Origin: Paenibacillus sp. 19GGS1-52
Lineage (GTDB): Bacteria; Bacillota; Bacilli; Paenibacillales; Paenibacillaceae
NCBI RefSeq assembly: GCF_022369515.1
Contig: NZ_CP059724.1
Coordinates: forward strand, 4,526,001 to 4,590,000
Length of the DNA stretch: 64,000 bases
Direction of reading: 5' to 3'
Part shown: in pieces, positions 26,162 through 34,687 of the stretch
How positions within the stretch are numbered: position 1 is the first letter of the stretch
Layout: every line of letters starts with the position of its first letter
Translations under genes and position numbers: made by a program
Notes under the pieces: generated by a model
What the model was told of the DNA's origin: nothing
Database searches by the model: none
What the model saw: the letters and a program-made list of their open reading frames with translations, nothing else

Positions 26162-26242
26162 TTAGGATTTCCCCTTGGGGTTAGCTAACTGTATAATCAT
26201 AATGACAAGAACGAGCAATGCTATGAGCTGATCAGTACTCAT
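26162..26242 (-). CDS. 26-residue hydrophobic peptide, holin-like/type I toxin-like
   Basis: A very short gene: MSTDQLIALLVLVIMIIQLA plus a basic tail (NPKGKS). GGAGG lies nine bases before the ATG at 26242 and a terminator lies just downstream, so this is a complete mini-gene. A single membrane helix with a polar N-terminus and basic C-terminus matches the group usually labelled putative holin-like toxins in Bacillales, some of which are type I toxins controlled by an antisense RNA. No antisense promoter could be assigned with confidence. The family label is by resemblance. Confidence 0.6.
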   Translation of the reverse strand: MSTDQLIALLVLVIMIIQLANPKGKS

Positions 26243-26412
26243 CTGCGTCCGCCTCCATTCCCAATTGAAGGATGGCTCTTCCGGACGGCATTTCCTCTCC
26301 CAAGGATACTGCTTCGTTCCCCCAATTTCAGAATATGAGGCATGGAAGCTGTTTATTACCGAATCATTAGGAGGGGGTAGCTATTTCTCTTTTCAGAAGG
26401 GTAGCTTGTTGG

Positions 26413-26694
26413 TTGTCTGTAATTAGCATATTGATTTGCTTAGGTGACTACTTGGGAAGTGGGTTGGCGAATATAATCCTTGTGCGATTTAATCCGGTTC
26501 TCGATGCAATCAAATTTACTGAACCCTTTAGAAACTGGATGATTGATACTGAAGATACAAAATGGGCGGCCGATAGCGCCTTGATTAGTCTGCGGTTTCC
26601 AGCTTACCTGATACACTTCGGAACTTTTCTAGTCACGGGATTTGTAATTGATTTCTTTATCTACCTTTTCAGACGAAAACCTTTCATCAGCTAG
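26413..26694 (+). CDS. Small membrane protein, unknown
   Basis: From a TTG at 26413 the product is 93 residues, with a hydrophobic N-terminal segment and a second C-terminal helix (FLVTGFVIDFFIYLF) followed by basic RRK. The frame extends upstream to an ATT at 26381, five bases after a far better ribosome binding site (GGAGGGGG), giving ISLFRRVACW before the TTG residue. The start is therefore uncertain. No family recognised. It is divergent from the holin-like peptide gene and convergent with the next gene. Confidence 0.55.
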   Translation: MSVISILICLGDYLGSGLANIILVRFNPVLDAIKFTEPFRNWMIDTEDTKWAADSALISLRFPAYLIHFGTFLVTGFVIDFFIYLFRRKPFIS

Positions 26695-26742
26695 ATCGCT
26701 TATTTTACAAAAAAATCCATGCTGCACCAACTTCATCCTTCG

Positions 26743-27312
26743 TTATCCTTCACTAAGCTCCAGTTCTTTCTCGCCCCGGCGCCGGGTCCAGCAAGTCCAT
26801 AACAGATCGGCCGTCGCATAGAGAGCAACCGCTGGCAACAGTAACTCCCACATTGGTTCAACAAGGCGATACAATAGCTCCAAAAGCGGTTGAATCACAT
26901 ACAGGCAGGCCGTGGCGAGCAACCACCAATACATAGAAAAGCGCAGACAGATATGACCCTGCAGCTGATGAGGCATGCTGGAGTAATCCCACCATTGCTT
27001 ATGAAATAGCGTCTTCAGCAGCCAACCACTGACATATTCAACCATAGAAGGAATCACTAACGTTAGCAATAGAAATAACGGAAGCGGTACTTGCAGATTC
27101 ATTGCGATGAGCAGCAGAAGTGGTGCAAAACCGTACATCGGTTTAAATGGCCCTTTTAGAAATCCTTCCTTACGAAAAGCTCCAGTACTGTACAAGTTAT
27201 AGGTTCCCTCCAGTACCCAGCCCAAGAAAGAATAGATCATAAAATAAAAGAAGTATTGGCTGGCAACAGCAAACGGCATGAAACCATCTAGCGAAATTTC
27301 TGGTGTAATCAA
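26743..27312 (-). CDS. ABC_trans_CmpB-type membrane protein (putative ABC transporter permease)
   Basis: A 189-residue polytopic protein. FYFMIYSFLGWVLEGTYN, FLKGPFKPMYGFAPLLL and VEYVSGWLLKTLFHKQWWDYS are the conserved blocks of the family described as putative ABC-transporter type IV permeases (PF06541). No ATPase or partner is encoded nearby, so transport activity is not shown by context. It has about five membrane helices. Confidence 0.78.
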   Translation of the reverse strand: MITPEISLDGFMPFAVASQYFFYFMIYSFLGWVLEGTYNLYSTGAFRKEGFLKGPFKPMYGFAPLLLLIAMNLQVPLPLFLLLTLVIPSMVEYVSGWLLKTLFHKQWWDYSSMPHQLQGHICLRFSMYWWLLATACLYVIQPLLELLYRLVEPMWELLLPAVALYATADLLWTCWTRRRGEKELELSEG

Positions 27313-27414
27313 AATATATCCCGCCTCCCAGTTGTCAGTATTGGCATCAGGTATTATCGGGACATATTATGCCTTAGTTTGACAGGAGATATGCGGGTAT
27401 ACTTTGAACCTAAC

Positions 27415-27595
27415 GGGAAATTATCCCTCTAATTAGCCAGTTAGTGCTTAGAAATAACAATTAGAGGGATTTTCTCCCTATAGATTCTGAATATATGCCT
27501 ATATATCACCAAATGGAGTTTTTAGAGGGAGAAATTCCCTTTATTCTACTCTGAAGTCCCAATAAATGGAATTTAGAGGGAGGATTTCCCTCTAT
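27415..27595. repeat. Array of four short AGAGGGA...TCCCTCT palindromes
   Basis: Four related hairpin-forming units lie at 27415-27431, 27461-27480, 27521-27542 and 27572-27595, spaced about 45-60 bp. Each has AGAGGGA, a short A/T-rich loop and TCCCT or TCCCTCT. They fill most of the 383-bp gene-free stretch 27313-27695, between a convergent-looking membrane gene and a small-protein terminator. No reading frame is evident. Confidence 0.7.
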
Positions 27596-27636
27596 CTCTA
27601 AGCTCGAGTCCCTTGTTTAGATAAGAACGACAAAAA

Positions 27637-27660
27637 AGACATAACCCAAGGGTTATGTCT
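27637..27660 (-). terminator. Intrinsic terminator of the 60-residue protein gene
   Basis: A perfect 11-bp stem (27637-27647 with 27650-27660) and minimal loop are followed on the minus strand by six T and G. It lies 36 nt past the stop at 27696. Confidence 0.85.
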
Positions 27661-27695
27661 CTAGCGGGACAAGAAAATTATACTCACCCGTGTTT

Positions 27696-27878
27696 CTATT
27701 CTTTAAGCTGTTCCTTTAGATTCAGCGGCAGCAAGTGATCGTCTTGTTGCCTCTTCAGCGTCTCGAGCTTCATTTCACTGCGCACGCCAAAGTCGGAGCC
27801 GTATTTCTTTTCGAGATTTTCCATGAGGGCACTCCCCCGTTTTTGCCGATACCGGCCGTTCTCGTTTCGACTTCGCAT
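27696..27878 (-). CDS. Small basic hypothetical protein (60 residues)
   Basis: The product starts MRSRNENGRYRQKRG and is charged and soluble, with a helical middle (SALMENLEKKYGSDFG). GAGGAGG lies seven bases before the ATG at 27878, and an in-frame ATG at 27896 precedes that ribosome binding site. A terminator follows, so this is a self-contained gene. Its size and composition recall small spore- or stress-related proteins of Bacillales, but no family is recognised. Confidence 0.65.
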   Translation of the reverse strand: MRSRNENGRYRQKRGSALMENLEKKYGSDFGVRSEMKLETLKRQQDDHLLPLNLKEQLKE

Positions 27879-27996
27879 TCCATTTCCTCCTCGCAATAAA
27901 TTGCTGTCAGTCCTGAGAGTTCTGCGATGATCTTGGAGAATAAGATGTGTTGAGGTTGTACCTATTTCCAGTATACATTATTTAACATAAAAAAAA

Positions 27997-28017
27997 GACT
28001 GCCCGCTAAGGACAGCC
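27997..28017 (-). terminator. Likely intrinsic terminator of the 59-residue protein gene
   Basis: An imperfect 7-8 bp stem with G-U pairs is followed on the minus strand by seven or more T. It lies 24 nt after the stop at 28041. Confidence 0.6.
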
Positions 28018-28040
28018 TAATATTTTATTCACTTATTCAT

Positions 28041-28220
28041 TTATTGCTGATTCTTGGGTAGCGGGTCTGGATGAGCAGTGTCTGCAGGCTTGGCTACCCA
28101 CGCGTCTGCTTCCGGCTCAATATCCACACCATTTTCCATTTTCTTTTGCTCCGCCAGTGAATCACCGTCTTTATTTTCTTTGTTACGGAGTTGAGCTTCG
28201 TCTTGAATATGATCTGCCAT
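28041..28220 (-). CDS. Small acidic hypothetical protein (59 residues)
   Basis: This short gene encodes MADHIQDEAQLRNKENKDGD..., a hydrophilic, apparently unfolded, Pro-rich tail protein without hydrophobic segments. GGAGG lies seven bases before the ATG at 28220 and a terminator follows the stop. Its sequence style fits small multi-copy cytosolic proteins of Paenibacillus. No function can be assigned. Confidence 0.65.
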   Translation of the reverse strand: MADHIQDEAQLRNKENKDGDSLAEQKKMENGVDIEPEADAWVAKPADTAHPDPLPKNQQ

Positions 28221-28307
28221 GTGGAGTCCTCCTTCATACGCTTTGCATTTCTTGTTCCTTAGTTATAGTTACCCGTTAGGGTATATTACAAACATGGATT
28301 CAAGATA

Positions 28308-28847
28308 CTATCTATGCTTACGTTGTAGATTATCCGACCAGTCCTTTTGCAGTCGTTGGTATAATTTCACAGCAGATTCCCTGTCGGTTGCCGGAATACT
28401 AATAATGATGGTGTCGTGAGTAGTACTCCCTTGATTGAGACTGTTATAGAGATCATTTGTGGTGTCGTTGGCTTCATACGTCTGTTGTGGAACCTCAAGA
28501 CTCCATTGACTGAAGTCCTTATTCGCATAGACACGCCCTGAAAATGGAAGCCAGACAGCTTCAAGCGCACAATTCATAAATCCCACTTCTGGAGACAAAC
28601 TGCAGTAGCTGTACTCAATGTCATTAATTCCCAACTTACCTACATACGACTCTGACTTTTCGTCAAAAGCACCCTTCAAGGCAAGAGTCACGGGCTTCGC
28701 AAAACTGGTATCCTGTAATTTATAAGCAGTGACTTCGATATGGCGATCCAGACGAATCACCTTTGGGGCACTTGTAAAACCATAGATAATCAACCCGGTT
28801 AGTATCAGGATAGCTATACTCCAATAAAGCAGCTTTTTCATAACCAT
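28308..28847 (-). CDS. Membrane-anchored extracytoplasmic protein, unknown
   Basis: About 179 residues. One N-terminal helix (LLYWSIAILILTGLIIYGF) anchors a beta-rich extracytoplasmic domain with two cysteines (YSYCSLS and FMNCAL). I do not recognise a family. Start choices are ATG 28847 (GAGG six bases upstream) or ATG 28841. It is isolated on the minus strand, 61 nt before a gene-free leader and downstream of the lrgAB genes. Confidence 0.6.
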   Translation of the reverse strand: MVMKKLLYWSIAILILTGLIIYGFTSAPKVIRLDRHIEVTAYKLQDTSFAKPVTLALKGAFDEKSESYVGKLGINDIEYSYCSLSPEVGFMNCALEAVWLPFSGRVYANKDFSQWSLEVPQQTYEANDTTNDLYNSLNQGSTTHDTIIISIPATDRESAVKLYQRLQKDWSDNLQRKHR

Positions 28848-28928
28848 ACACTTCCTCATGTCAAAAGATGAGTACCATATTTTAACAATACATGAAATGT
28901 TATGGTTGTGACAATATATTTTGCTGCA

Positions 28929-29615
28929 CTACTGATACATAATCCAGGCCACCAATGGACCAATTATGGAACCCACGATGGCACATACGGTCATCGCTAC
29001 CGAGCTCATGGAAACGGAGCGTTCGCCATATTCCAGCGCTTTCGCTGTCCCAAGTGCATGGGAGGCTGTACCCATACCAATACCGATGCCCACTTCACTT
29101 TTAATTCTGAACAGCTTAATGAGATAAGGTCCTGCAATAGCGCCTGTAAACCCGGCCACCATTACAAAAACAGAGGTTAAGGAAGAATCCCCGCCAAGAC
29201 TGCTGGAGATCTGTATGGCTACAGGGGTTGTGATCGATTTAGGCAATACGGAGAGCACGTACAATTTCGAGAATCCAAATCCGGCCGCTAGCAGCAGACC
29301 GCTAAACATTCCAACAAGCAAGCCAGTGATAGCCCCTCCCAAGATGGCAGGAAAGTTCTCCATCAACACATTGCGCTGCTTATATAAAGGATAGGCTAAC
29401 GATACAACTGCAGGCCCGAGCAAGTGATTAATCCATTGGCCGCCAATCATATAGGTATCATACGAGATATGAAAATAGAGGAGCAGCCCAACCACTACAA
29501 CAGTTGCGGTAAGTGCGGGTATAAGTACAGGAATACGAAAACGCCTGTAGATCCCAGACATGATCAAATAAATAGTTACATTAAGTAGAACGATTCCGAC
29601 TGCGATAAAAAACAT
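28929..29615 (-). CDS. lrgB: LrgB/CidB-family membrane protein
   Basis: A 228-residue polytopic protein of the LrgB family. Conserved blocks LLGPAVVSLAYPLYKQR, PKSITTPVAIQISSSLGG and ASHALGTAKALEYGE are intact. With LrgA-type partners these proteins modulate murein hydrolase activity or pyruvate transport (PftAB-like) in Firmicutes. The start overlaps the stop of the upstream lrgA-like gene (TAATG), so the pair is coupled. Which paralogue (Lrg, Cid or Pft) it is cannot be decided here, and no LytSR-type regulator is adjacent. Confidence 0.87.
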   Translation of the reverse strand: MFFIAVGIVLLNVTIYLIMSGIYRRFRIPVLIPALTATVVVVGLLLYFHISYDTYMIGGQWINHLLGPAVVSLAYPLYKQRNVLMENFPAILGGAITGLLVGMFSGLLLAAGFGFSKLYVLSVLPKSITTPVAIQISSSLGGDSSLTSVFVMVAGFTGAIAGPYLIKLFRIKSEVGIGIGMGTASHALGTAKALEYGERSVSMSSVAMTVCAIVGSIIGPLVAWIMYQ

Positions 29616-30013
29616 TATAATTCCTTCCCCTTCTCTTTTATACTGCTGCGGCCGCTTCTACTGCTCCATCCTTCCAGCCACTGACTGGAATGCGCCGCTG
29701 TTACCATCGTCAATACCGTGCTAACAATGAGGATAAGAATCAATAATAAACCTCTGCCATCAAAAATATCTAAATGGTTCACAATCCCGGCAGTCGCCGG
29801 AATAAAAAATAGCGGAAGATATGATAATACTGCAATTGACCCATTCTCGATCCATTTCACAGGCACAATTCGAAAGAGTAGTAAAATAAATAATAATATT
29901 AGTCCAACAATACTCCCCGACACTGGGAGATGCAGTAGCCTTTGCAGATAGTCGCCCACCATATAAAACAGATATAATAGCGCGACTTGGACAATGATGA
30001 CCAAGATTTTCAT
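29615..30013 (-). CDS. lrgA: LrgA/CidA-family holin-like protein
   Basis: A 132-residue protein with four membrane helices. The family pattern YFMVGDYLQRLLHLPVSGSIVGLILLF is clear here (LYLFYMVGDYLQ..., PVSGSIVGL). CidA/LrgA oligomerise in the membrane like holins and pair with LrgB. The C-terminal tail is basic and Ser-rich. It is the first gene of a two-gene operon; the leader 30014-30152 shows no clear regulatory motif. Confidence 0.85.
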   Translation of the reverse strand: MKILVIIVQVALLYLFYMVGDYLQRLLHLPVSGSIVGLILLFILLLFRIVPVKWIENGSIAVLSYLPLFFIPATAGIVNHLDIFDGRGLLLILILIVSTVLTMVTAAHSSQWLEGWSSRSGRSSIKEKGKEL

Positions 30014-30152
30014 GTGACAGAATCCCTTCAGTATGAAATTAATATAACCTACTTAAAAGCTGTACTCTACTAGCGTAACAGAATTTTCATGAAAATTTCA
30101 ATTTTTTCCAAAAATTAATATCCGTTTTCAATTTCAATTTCATATTCTTCTT

Positions 30153-31019
30153 TTATGTTAGGCGAATATAAATGCCTGTCTTGTCATCTGATATTTTGAA
30201 TCGGGGGTACTGAATACATTCAGTATCCGCTCTCTCCAATTGCAGCAGCCATTCTGCATATTGTTCAAGACTCTTTTCAGTAACATAACGAACAAGCGAG
30301 TTCACCAGATCTTCCTCCGTATTCCCCACTTCTCCTGGATAGAAGAGCCCGTCTGTCACTAGCAGCAGGCTGTGCAGCTTAATCAGATTTATTCTGCCAT
30401 ATTCAAAAAAGGGCTCCGCCTCTGCCATTCCATTAATAATGGAATACCCTTCTGGTGTGTTCATCTTTTGCTTATTGGCTGCGATTACCGGCTTGACCAT
30501 TTCCCATAATAATTCTTTGGTAAGCACTCCTGTCGCAATGCCTTCCTCCCAGATTCGTTTGGACTGCAGGTCGATTGCTGCCACATGATCACGGGTTAGA
30601 CTACGGATGGAGCCATCTTCATACATGGCATAAATCATGCAATCGCCAACCTGAATGAATTCAATATAGGTATCCGTTATCCGAATAAGGGCTGCGCCTG
30701 CTGTCCATAGTTCATCTTTCGAATGCAGATTAATACCGCAGCGTTCCATCTCCTGCCCAAGCCTGCTGTTCGCTTCCTTCAATAGTGTGTCCAACCCATT
30801 AAACTCGGTAGAAGTCAGTTGCTCAGCATATTGTTTAATCAGTTGAGACGCCAGTCTTCCACCCGTCTCCTTGCTCGTCCCACGGTAAGGAACTAGTGAA
30901 GTAGCACCGTCCACTACACCATATATTTTTAAGTCATGATTAAGAATAACCGCGTCCTCGTTCCACTCGCCTGTACCCTGAACCGAAATCCAATCTATAT
31001 CTGCACCCATATCCATCAT
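30153..31019 (-). CDS. PP2C-type protein phosphatase
   Basis: A 288-residue phosphatase of the PP2C_2 group. The metal-binding residues are visible in GEWNEDAVIL, YGVVDGAT, IQVGDCMIY and LLLVTDGLFY. This type dephosphorylates Ser/Thr, often in stress or spore pathways; the target is unknown. There are three closely spaced ATGs after AGGAG, and the ATG at 31010 has the best spacing, so the true start may be three codons inside. A weak hairpin between 31060 and 31093 separates it from the nitroreductase gene. Confidence 0.8.
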   Translation of the reverse strand: MMDMGADIDWISVQGTGEWNEDAVILNHDLKIYGVVDGATSLVPYRGTSKETGGRLASQLIKQYAEQLTSTEFNGLDTLLKEANSRLGQEMERCGINLHSKDELWTAGAALIRITDTYIEFIQVGDCMIYAMYEDGSIRSLTRDHVAAIDLQSKRIWEEGIATGVLTKELLWEMVKPVIAANKQKMNTPEGYSIINGMAEAEPFFEYGRINLIKLHSLLLVTDGLFYPGEVGNTEEDLVNSLVRYVTEKSLEQYAEWLLQLERADTECIQYPRFKISDDKTGIYIRLT

Positions 31020-31105
31020 GCTCCTATCTCTCTATTCATTTTTCGATTCTCCAACATAAAAGGCAAGACGGAGTCCATTCCCGCCCTGCCTTCTATGTGT
31101 TGTGT

Positions 31106-31780
31106 TTACACCCACTGAACCACTTGATCCGCTGTTTGCCGTGTTTTATTAAGAGGCTCATGCAGACGATACCCGAAAGCCACCATACAAGCGATCCCAA
31201 AATGCTCAGCATCCATGATTCTTTCTTCTACCAGAACTCGCTCAATCTCCGCCTTGTCAAAGCCCTCCATCGGGCAAGAATCAATGCCGATCTGCGCGGC
31301 GGCGGTCATCATATTACCGAGAGCTAGATAGGTCTGCCGACAGCCCCATTCGAACATGGCCCGTTCGTTCTCCTGCAGCCGGAAACCCGTCTTCAAGAAC
31401 GCATCATAAACTTTTCCTTTTCCCTCTACACCCTCTGGAGGCAATTGCTGAACATTCTCCATCATCCCTTGGATATAGTCAGAGTCAGCAAGCATGTCTT
31501 TAGGTAATCTTGCGAGAATGAGCACAAAATGACTAGCGGTCGGAAGCTGTTTGTTGGCTCCTCTCGCATACGGACGCAGTTTCTCACGAATCTCCGGGCT
31601 TTGCACAACCACAAATCGCCAGGGCTCAAAGCCGAAGGAGCTTGGTGACAGGCGTCCGGTCTCCAGAATAAATTGGAAGTCGATATCACTGATTTTTTTG
31701 TTGCTGTCAAATTCTTTAGTAGCATGTCTGAATTGGAAAGCAGACAGAATTTCATGCTGGATTGAGGATAAACTTCCCAT
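31106..31780 (-). CDS. Nitroreductase-family NAD(P)H oxidoreductase
   Basis: A 224-residue FMN-dependent nitroreductase. RHATKEFD, LSPSSFGFEPWRFVVVQ and the C-terminal MVAFGYR are family signatures (compare Bacillus YfkO). These homodimers reduce nitroaromatics or quinones with NAD(P)H. It is a single gene followed by a modest hairpin. The 355-bp gap upstream (31781-32135) contains the MITE-like element and no gene. Confidence 0.87.
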   Translation of the reverse strand: MGSLSSIQHEILSAFQFRHATKEFDSNKKISDIDFQFILETGRLSPSSFGFEPWRFVVVQSPEIREKLRPYARGANKQLPTASHFVLILARLPKDMLADSDYIQGMMENVQQLPPEGVEGKGKVYDAFLKTGFRLQENERAMFEWGCRQTYLALGNMMTAAAQIGIDSCPMEGFDKAEIERVLVEERIMDAEHFGIACMVAFGYRLHEPLNKTRQTADQVVQWV

Positions 31781-31934
31781 GATTCGTACTCCCTTTCTTG
31801 GCGCATATCAGATTTGACTGTTTGCCGATCACATGCTTAATATTAGAGCAAATTTGCTGAATTTAAAAGTATGTACTAGTACGCTGATTCCAATTATTAA
31901 GCTTATGGAGGACTGGCGTGAAGTGTACAAAATA

Positions 31935-32092
31935 AAGGGGCTATCCCAGAAGCCATGAAATGGCTGCTTGGGACACCCCTTGTTTTTGAAGTCGGATAAA
32001 CGATTGTGCTTGTGAGGACGCTTTTGCGAAGTGACCGTTGCTCCAAAGACTGACTCATAAGTGAAAAATATCTTCTTTTAGGACAGCCCCTT
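31935..32092. mobile_element. 158-bp MITE-like element or IS remnant with terminal inverted repeats
   Basis: The ends at 31935-31954 and 32073-32092 are inverted repeats matching at about 17 of 20 positions, starting AAGGGGCT. An internal hairpin near the left end (31935-31981) is followed by TTGTTTTTG. No reading frame is present and no clear target duplication is seen. AAGGGGCTGTCCC-type ends are seen on IS1182-like elements of Paenibacillus, so this may be a deletion derivative. Confidence 0.55.
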
Positions 32093-32135
32093 AGAAGGAG
32101 TAACTGACAGCATGTTGTAAGCTAACGCTGGACCG

Positions 32136-32513
32136 TTATTTTTGTCCGTTGAAGAATACTTCTGACTTCTCTTTATGCTCATCTGTTACCTGACCCGATA
32201 ACGCTCTAATGCCCGCGGCAATAACAGCAGCATCATCTGTAAAGCCCAAGCCAATCAGCACATCAGGTATGGCATCCACAGGGGAAATAAAATAGGCTAG
32301 TGCACCGAAGGCAATGCCTTTGGCCCATAAGGGTGTTTTGGCATCAACTGCACAATAATACATAGCGATAGCATCTTTGGTGAAGGGGATTTTACCGACA
32401 ACTCTCTTTGTTTTGGACCAAAAGTTTGTTGTGACGAGTTCTTCATTAGCTTTGTTGTATTCGAAATTCCCCACTGCAAGTTCCATAGTGTTCTTGTCCT
32501 CGTTATGCTTCAT
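32136..32513 (-). CDS. DUF1232 (YkvA-like) protein
   Basis: A 125-residue protein with the DUF1232 signature DAKTPLWAKGIAFGALAYFISPVDAIPDVLIGLGFTDDAAVI. Members are small membrane-associated proteins of unknown function, widespread in bacteria. The N-terminal 40 residues are hydrophilic. No operon partners are visible, and the nearest gene downstream is the MITE-like element. Confidence 0.82.
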   Translation of the reverse strand: MKHNEDKNTMELAVGNFEYNKANEELVTTNFWSKTKRVVGKIPFTKDAIAMYYCAVDAKTPLWAKGIAFGALAYFISPVDAIPDVLIGLGFTDDAAVIAAGIRALSGQVTDEHKEKSEVFFNGQK

Positions 32514-32625
32514 TAGGGAAGGCCTCCAGATAATTTCATATGAAATGGATGAGAACCATTATACCCTATATTACACGCCCTACATGATTTGACGCTAGCG
32601 ATGGATTCCAATAATTTCATATCCT

Positions 32626-33882
32626 CTATCTCTTGAACAAAACCTCCTGTTCATAGTGCTTCACTTCCGTTAACCAGCCTTCCCTGAGGGGAACGCCTTG
32701 CTTGGCGCAATAATAATCCCATACAGCTCCAAACGGGTAGGATTTGAATTCCTCTACCAATGCCAGCCGTGAAGTATAATCTCCATCCAATTCGATTTGC
32801 TTCAGCTTGGCAAGTGGCTCCAACATGGCTCTGAGCAGTGCTTTTAGCGTATTACGCGTACCGATAACCCAAGCGGCGACATGATTAATACTGCCGTCAA
32901 AAAAATCCAAACCGATATGGGTCCGATCCAGGAAATCACCACGCACCAGCTCGCGGGCAATCTCCAGCAGCTCATCATCGAGAGTCACTACATGATCGCT
33001 GTCCCAACGAACCGGTCGGCTAACATGCAGCAGAAGCTGATCTCCGAAGATCAACCACGAGGACAGCTTATTGGAGATAGACTCTGTGGGGTGAAAATGC
33101 CCAGCGTCGAAGCAGACGGCTTTGCCCCTGCTTAGGGCATAACCCATATAGAATTCATGGGAGCCGACCACGTAGCTCTCCGAACCGATTCCGAACAGTT
33201 TACTCTCCACTGCATCAATATTGTAGCTTTCGCTGATATCCTCACTAAAGATCTCATCTAGTGACTCCTTAAGCCGCACTCTTGGCGACAAGCGGTCAAT
33301 CGGTGCATCCTTATAGCCGTCAGGCACCCAAAAGTTAGTCACGCACGGCTGGCCTAAGGCCTGACCAAAGGACTCGGATATTCTGCGCGCTGCCTTGCAG
33401 TGGGCAATCCAGAAAGCGCGAATGTCGTCATCAGGATGACTCAGCGTAAAGCCGTCTTTGGCTTTGTCATGCGAGAAGCAGGTGGGATTAAAGTCGAGTC
33501 CTAACCCCTGCGCTTTGGCCCAATCTACCCATTTGGTGAAATGTCTTGGCGCAAGCTCGTCTAGCTCCACCTTCTCCTCGGTATCGGCATATATGGCATG
33601 CAGATTAACCTTATGCTGACCAGGAATAAGGGCCAAAGCCATTTCTAAATCGCGGCGCAGCTCCTCGGGATTTCCAGCCCGCCCAAGATAGCTCCCAGTA
33701 ACAGCAATGCCGCCACTGAGCTCTTTTTCCTTATTCAGAAATCCTCTGACATCATCGCCTTGCCAGCAGTGCAGCGAAATCTTGATAGCTGCAAGCTGCT
33801 CCAGTACTTGTTCTACATCAATACCATGTTGTTCATAAAGCTTTTTCGCTTCGGTATAACTGCTCTGTATGCTTTGCTCCAT
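32626..33882 (-). CDS. rhaA: L-rhamnose isomerase
   Basis: A 418-residue enzyme converting L-rhamnose to L-rhamnulose (EC 5.3.1.14). The N-terminal IKISLHCWQGDDVRGF and SCFSHDKAKDGFTLSHPD fit the RhaA TIM barrel, and the metal site contains conserved Glu/Asp/His such as DAGHFHPTE. Length agrees with the family. It is the last gene of the co-directional aldolase-deoR-lutABC-rhaA group and lies 79 nt after lutC, so it is probably co-transcribed. Its product feeds rhamnulose kinase, which is not in the window. Confidence 0.93.
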   Translation of the reverse strand: MEQSIQSSYTEAKKLYEQHGIDVEQVLEQLAAIKISLHCWQGDDVRGFLNKEKELSGGIAVTGSYLGRAGNPEELRRDLEMALALIPGQHKVNLHAIYADTEEKVELDELAPRHFTKWVDWAKAQGLGLDFNPTCFSHDKAKDGFTLSHPDDDIRAFWIAHCKAARRISESFGQALGQPCVTNFWVPDGYKDAPIDRLSPRVRLKESLDEIFSEDISESYNIDAVESKLFGIGSESYVVGSHEFYMGYALSRGKAVCFDAGHFHPTESISNKLSSWLIFGDQLLLHVSRPVRWDSDHVVTLDDELLEIARELVRGDFLDRTHIGLDFFDGSINHVAAWVIGTRNTLKALLRAMLEPLAKLKQIELDGDYTSRLALVEEFKSYPFGAVWDYYCAKQGVPLREGWLTEVKHYEQEVLFKR

Positions 33883-33961
33883 TATGTTCTCCCCGCCTTA
33901 AGATTTAAATTGAATATCATTGAGTACCATACGCGTAAGCGCGTTAATCTCTCATAAACAA

Positions 33962-34687
33962 CTATCCGACCAGCAGAGCGAACACTATTCCCGGGCCATG
34001 CACCCCGATGGTAAGATCATTCTCGATATCCGCGGATCGGCTGGGACCAGAGATAAAGTGAATACCCGCCGGCAAATGGGTAGGTCCAGCTTCGTCAAAA
34101 TCAGCCAGCACCTCGCCAAGGCGGGTCTTAAGCCGCTCCACCGGAATCACGGCAATCAATACTGTAGGCAGTAGGCTGACTGAACGGCCTTTATCCGCTG
34201 AAGACAATACGGTGATCGATCCGGTATAAGCCACTGCATAATCTGCGACCACAATCCCGATATCTGCCTCTGCCGCCCGATCCTTCCAGGCTTCTCCAAT
34301 GTCGGTATTCCATACGGATACAAGGGTATCGCTCAAGTCTTCTTCGAGTCGCAGTTTAGCGAGCTCCTCCACATTTTGCCGGAGAATATAGCGTGCACTC
34401 AGCTCAACAGACTTCGCAGTAATGAAGGCTTTGACTTCATCCATGTGTTCCATATGGAATACAGCTCCACCTACGCTTTCAAAGTTTGTAGTGAATTGGC
34501 TCACACGCTCCTCCGCACTCCAGCGGAACTCCTGCCAATATTCAGGTGCGCCGCGGAAAGGATGCGCTGGGGCTGCTATCGTTCTCGGCCGCTTCAGGCG
34601 GCGCGCAATATCGTTCATGAACACCTCCTGCTGCTCGCAGGAAGCCTGTTGCATCCGCTCCAGCCATTCACCATATGAATCAGCCAT
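33962..34687 (-). CDS. lutC: Lactate utilization protein C (LUD domain)
   Basis: A 241-residue LUD (YkgG-type) protein and part of the LutABC complex that oxidises L-lactate to pyruvate. Conserved segments are VVADYAVAYTGSITVLSSADKGRSVSLLP and ISGPSRSADIENDLTIGVHGP. The ATG at 34687 follows AAGGAGG and overlaps the lutB stop by eight bases, while the ATG at 34705 lacks that spacing. The operon order lutA-lutB-lutC is conserved. Confidence 0.92.
   Translation of the reverse strand: MADSYGEWLERMQQASCEQQEVFMNDIARRLKRPRTIAAPAHPFRGAPEYWQEFRWSAEERVSQFTTNFESVGGAVFHMEHMDEVKAFITAKSVELSARYILRQNVEELAKLRLEEDLSDTLVSVWNTDIGEAWKDRAAEADIGIVVADYAVAYTGSITVLSSADKGRSVSLLPTVLIAVIPVERLKTRLGEVLADFDEAGPTHLPAGIHFISGPSRSADIENDLTIGVHGPGIVFALLVG

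Noticed and set aside
27415..27595. CRISPR array
   Set aside because: The units are only about 20 bp with imperfect cores, spacers are unequal, and no cas genes are present.
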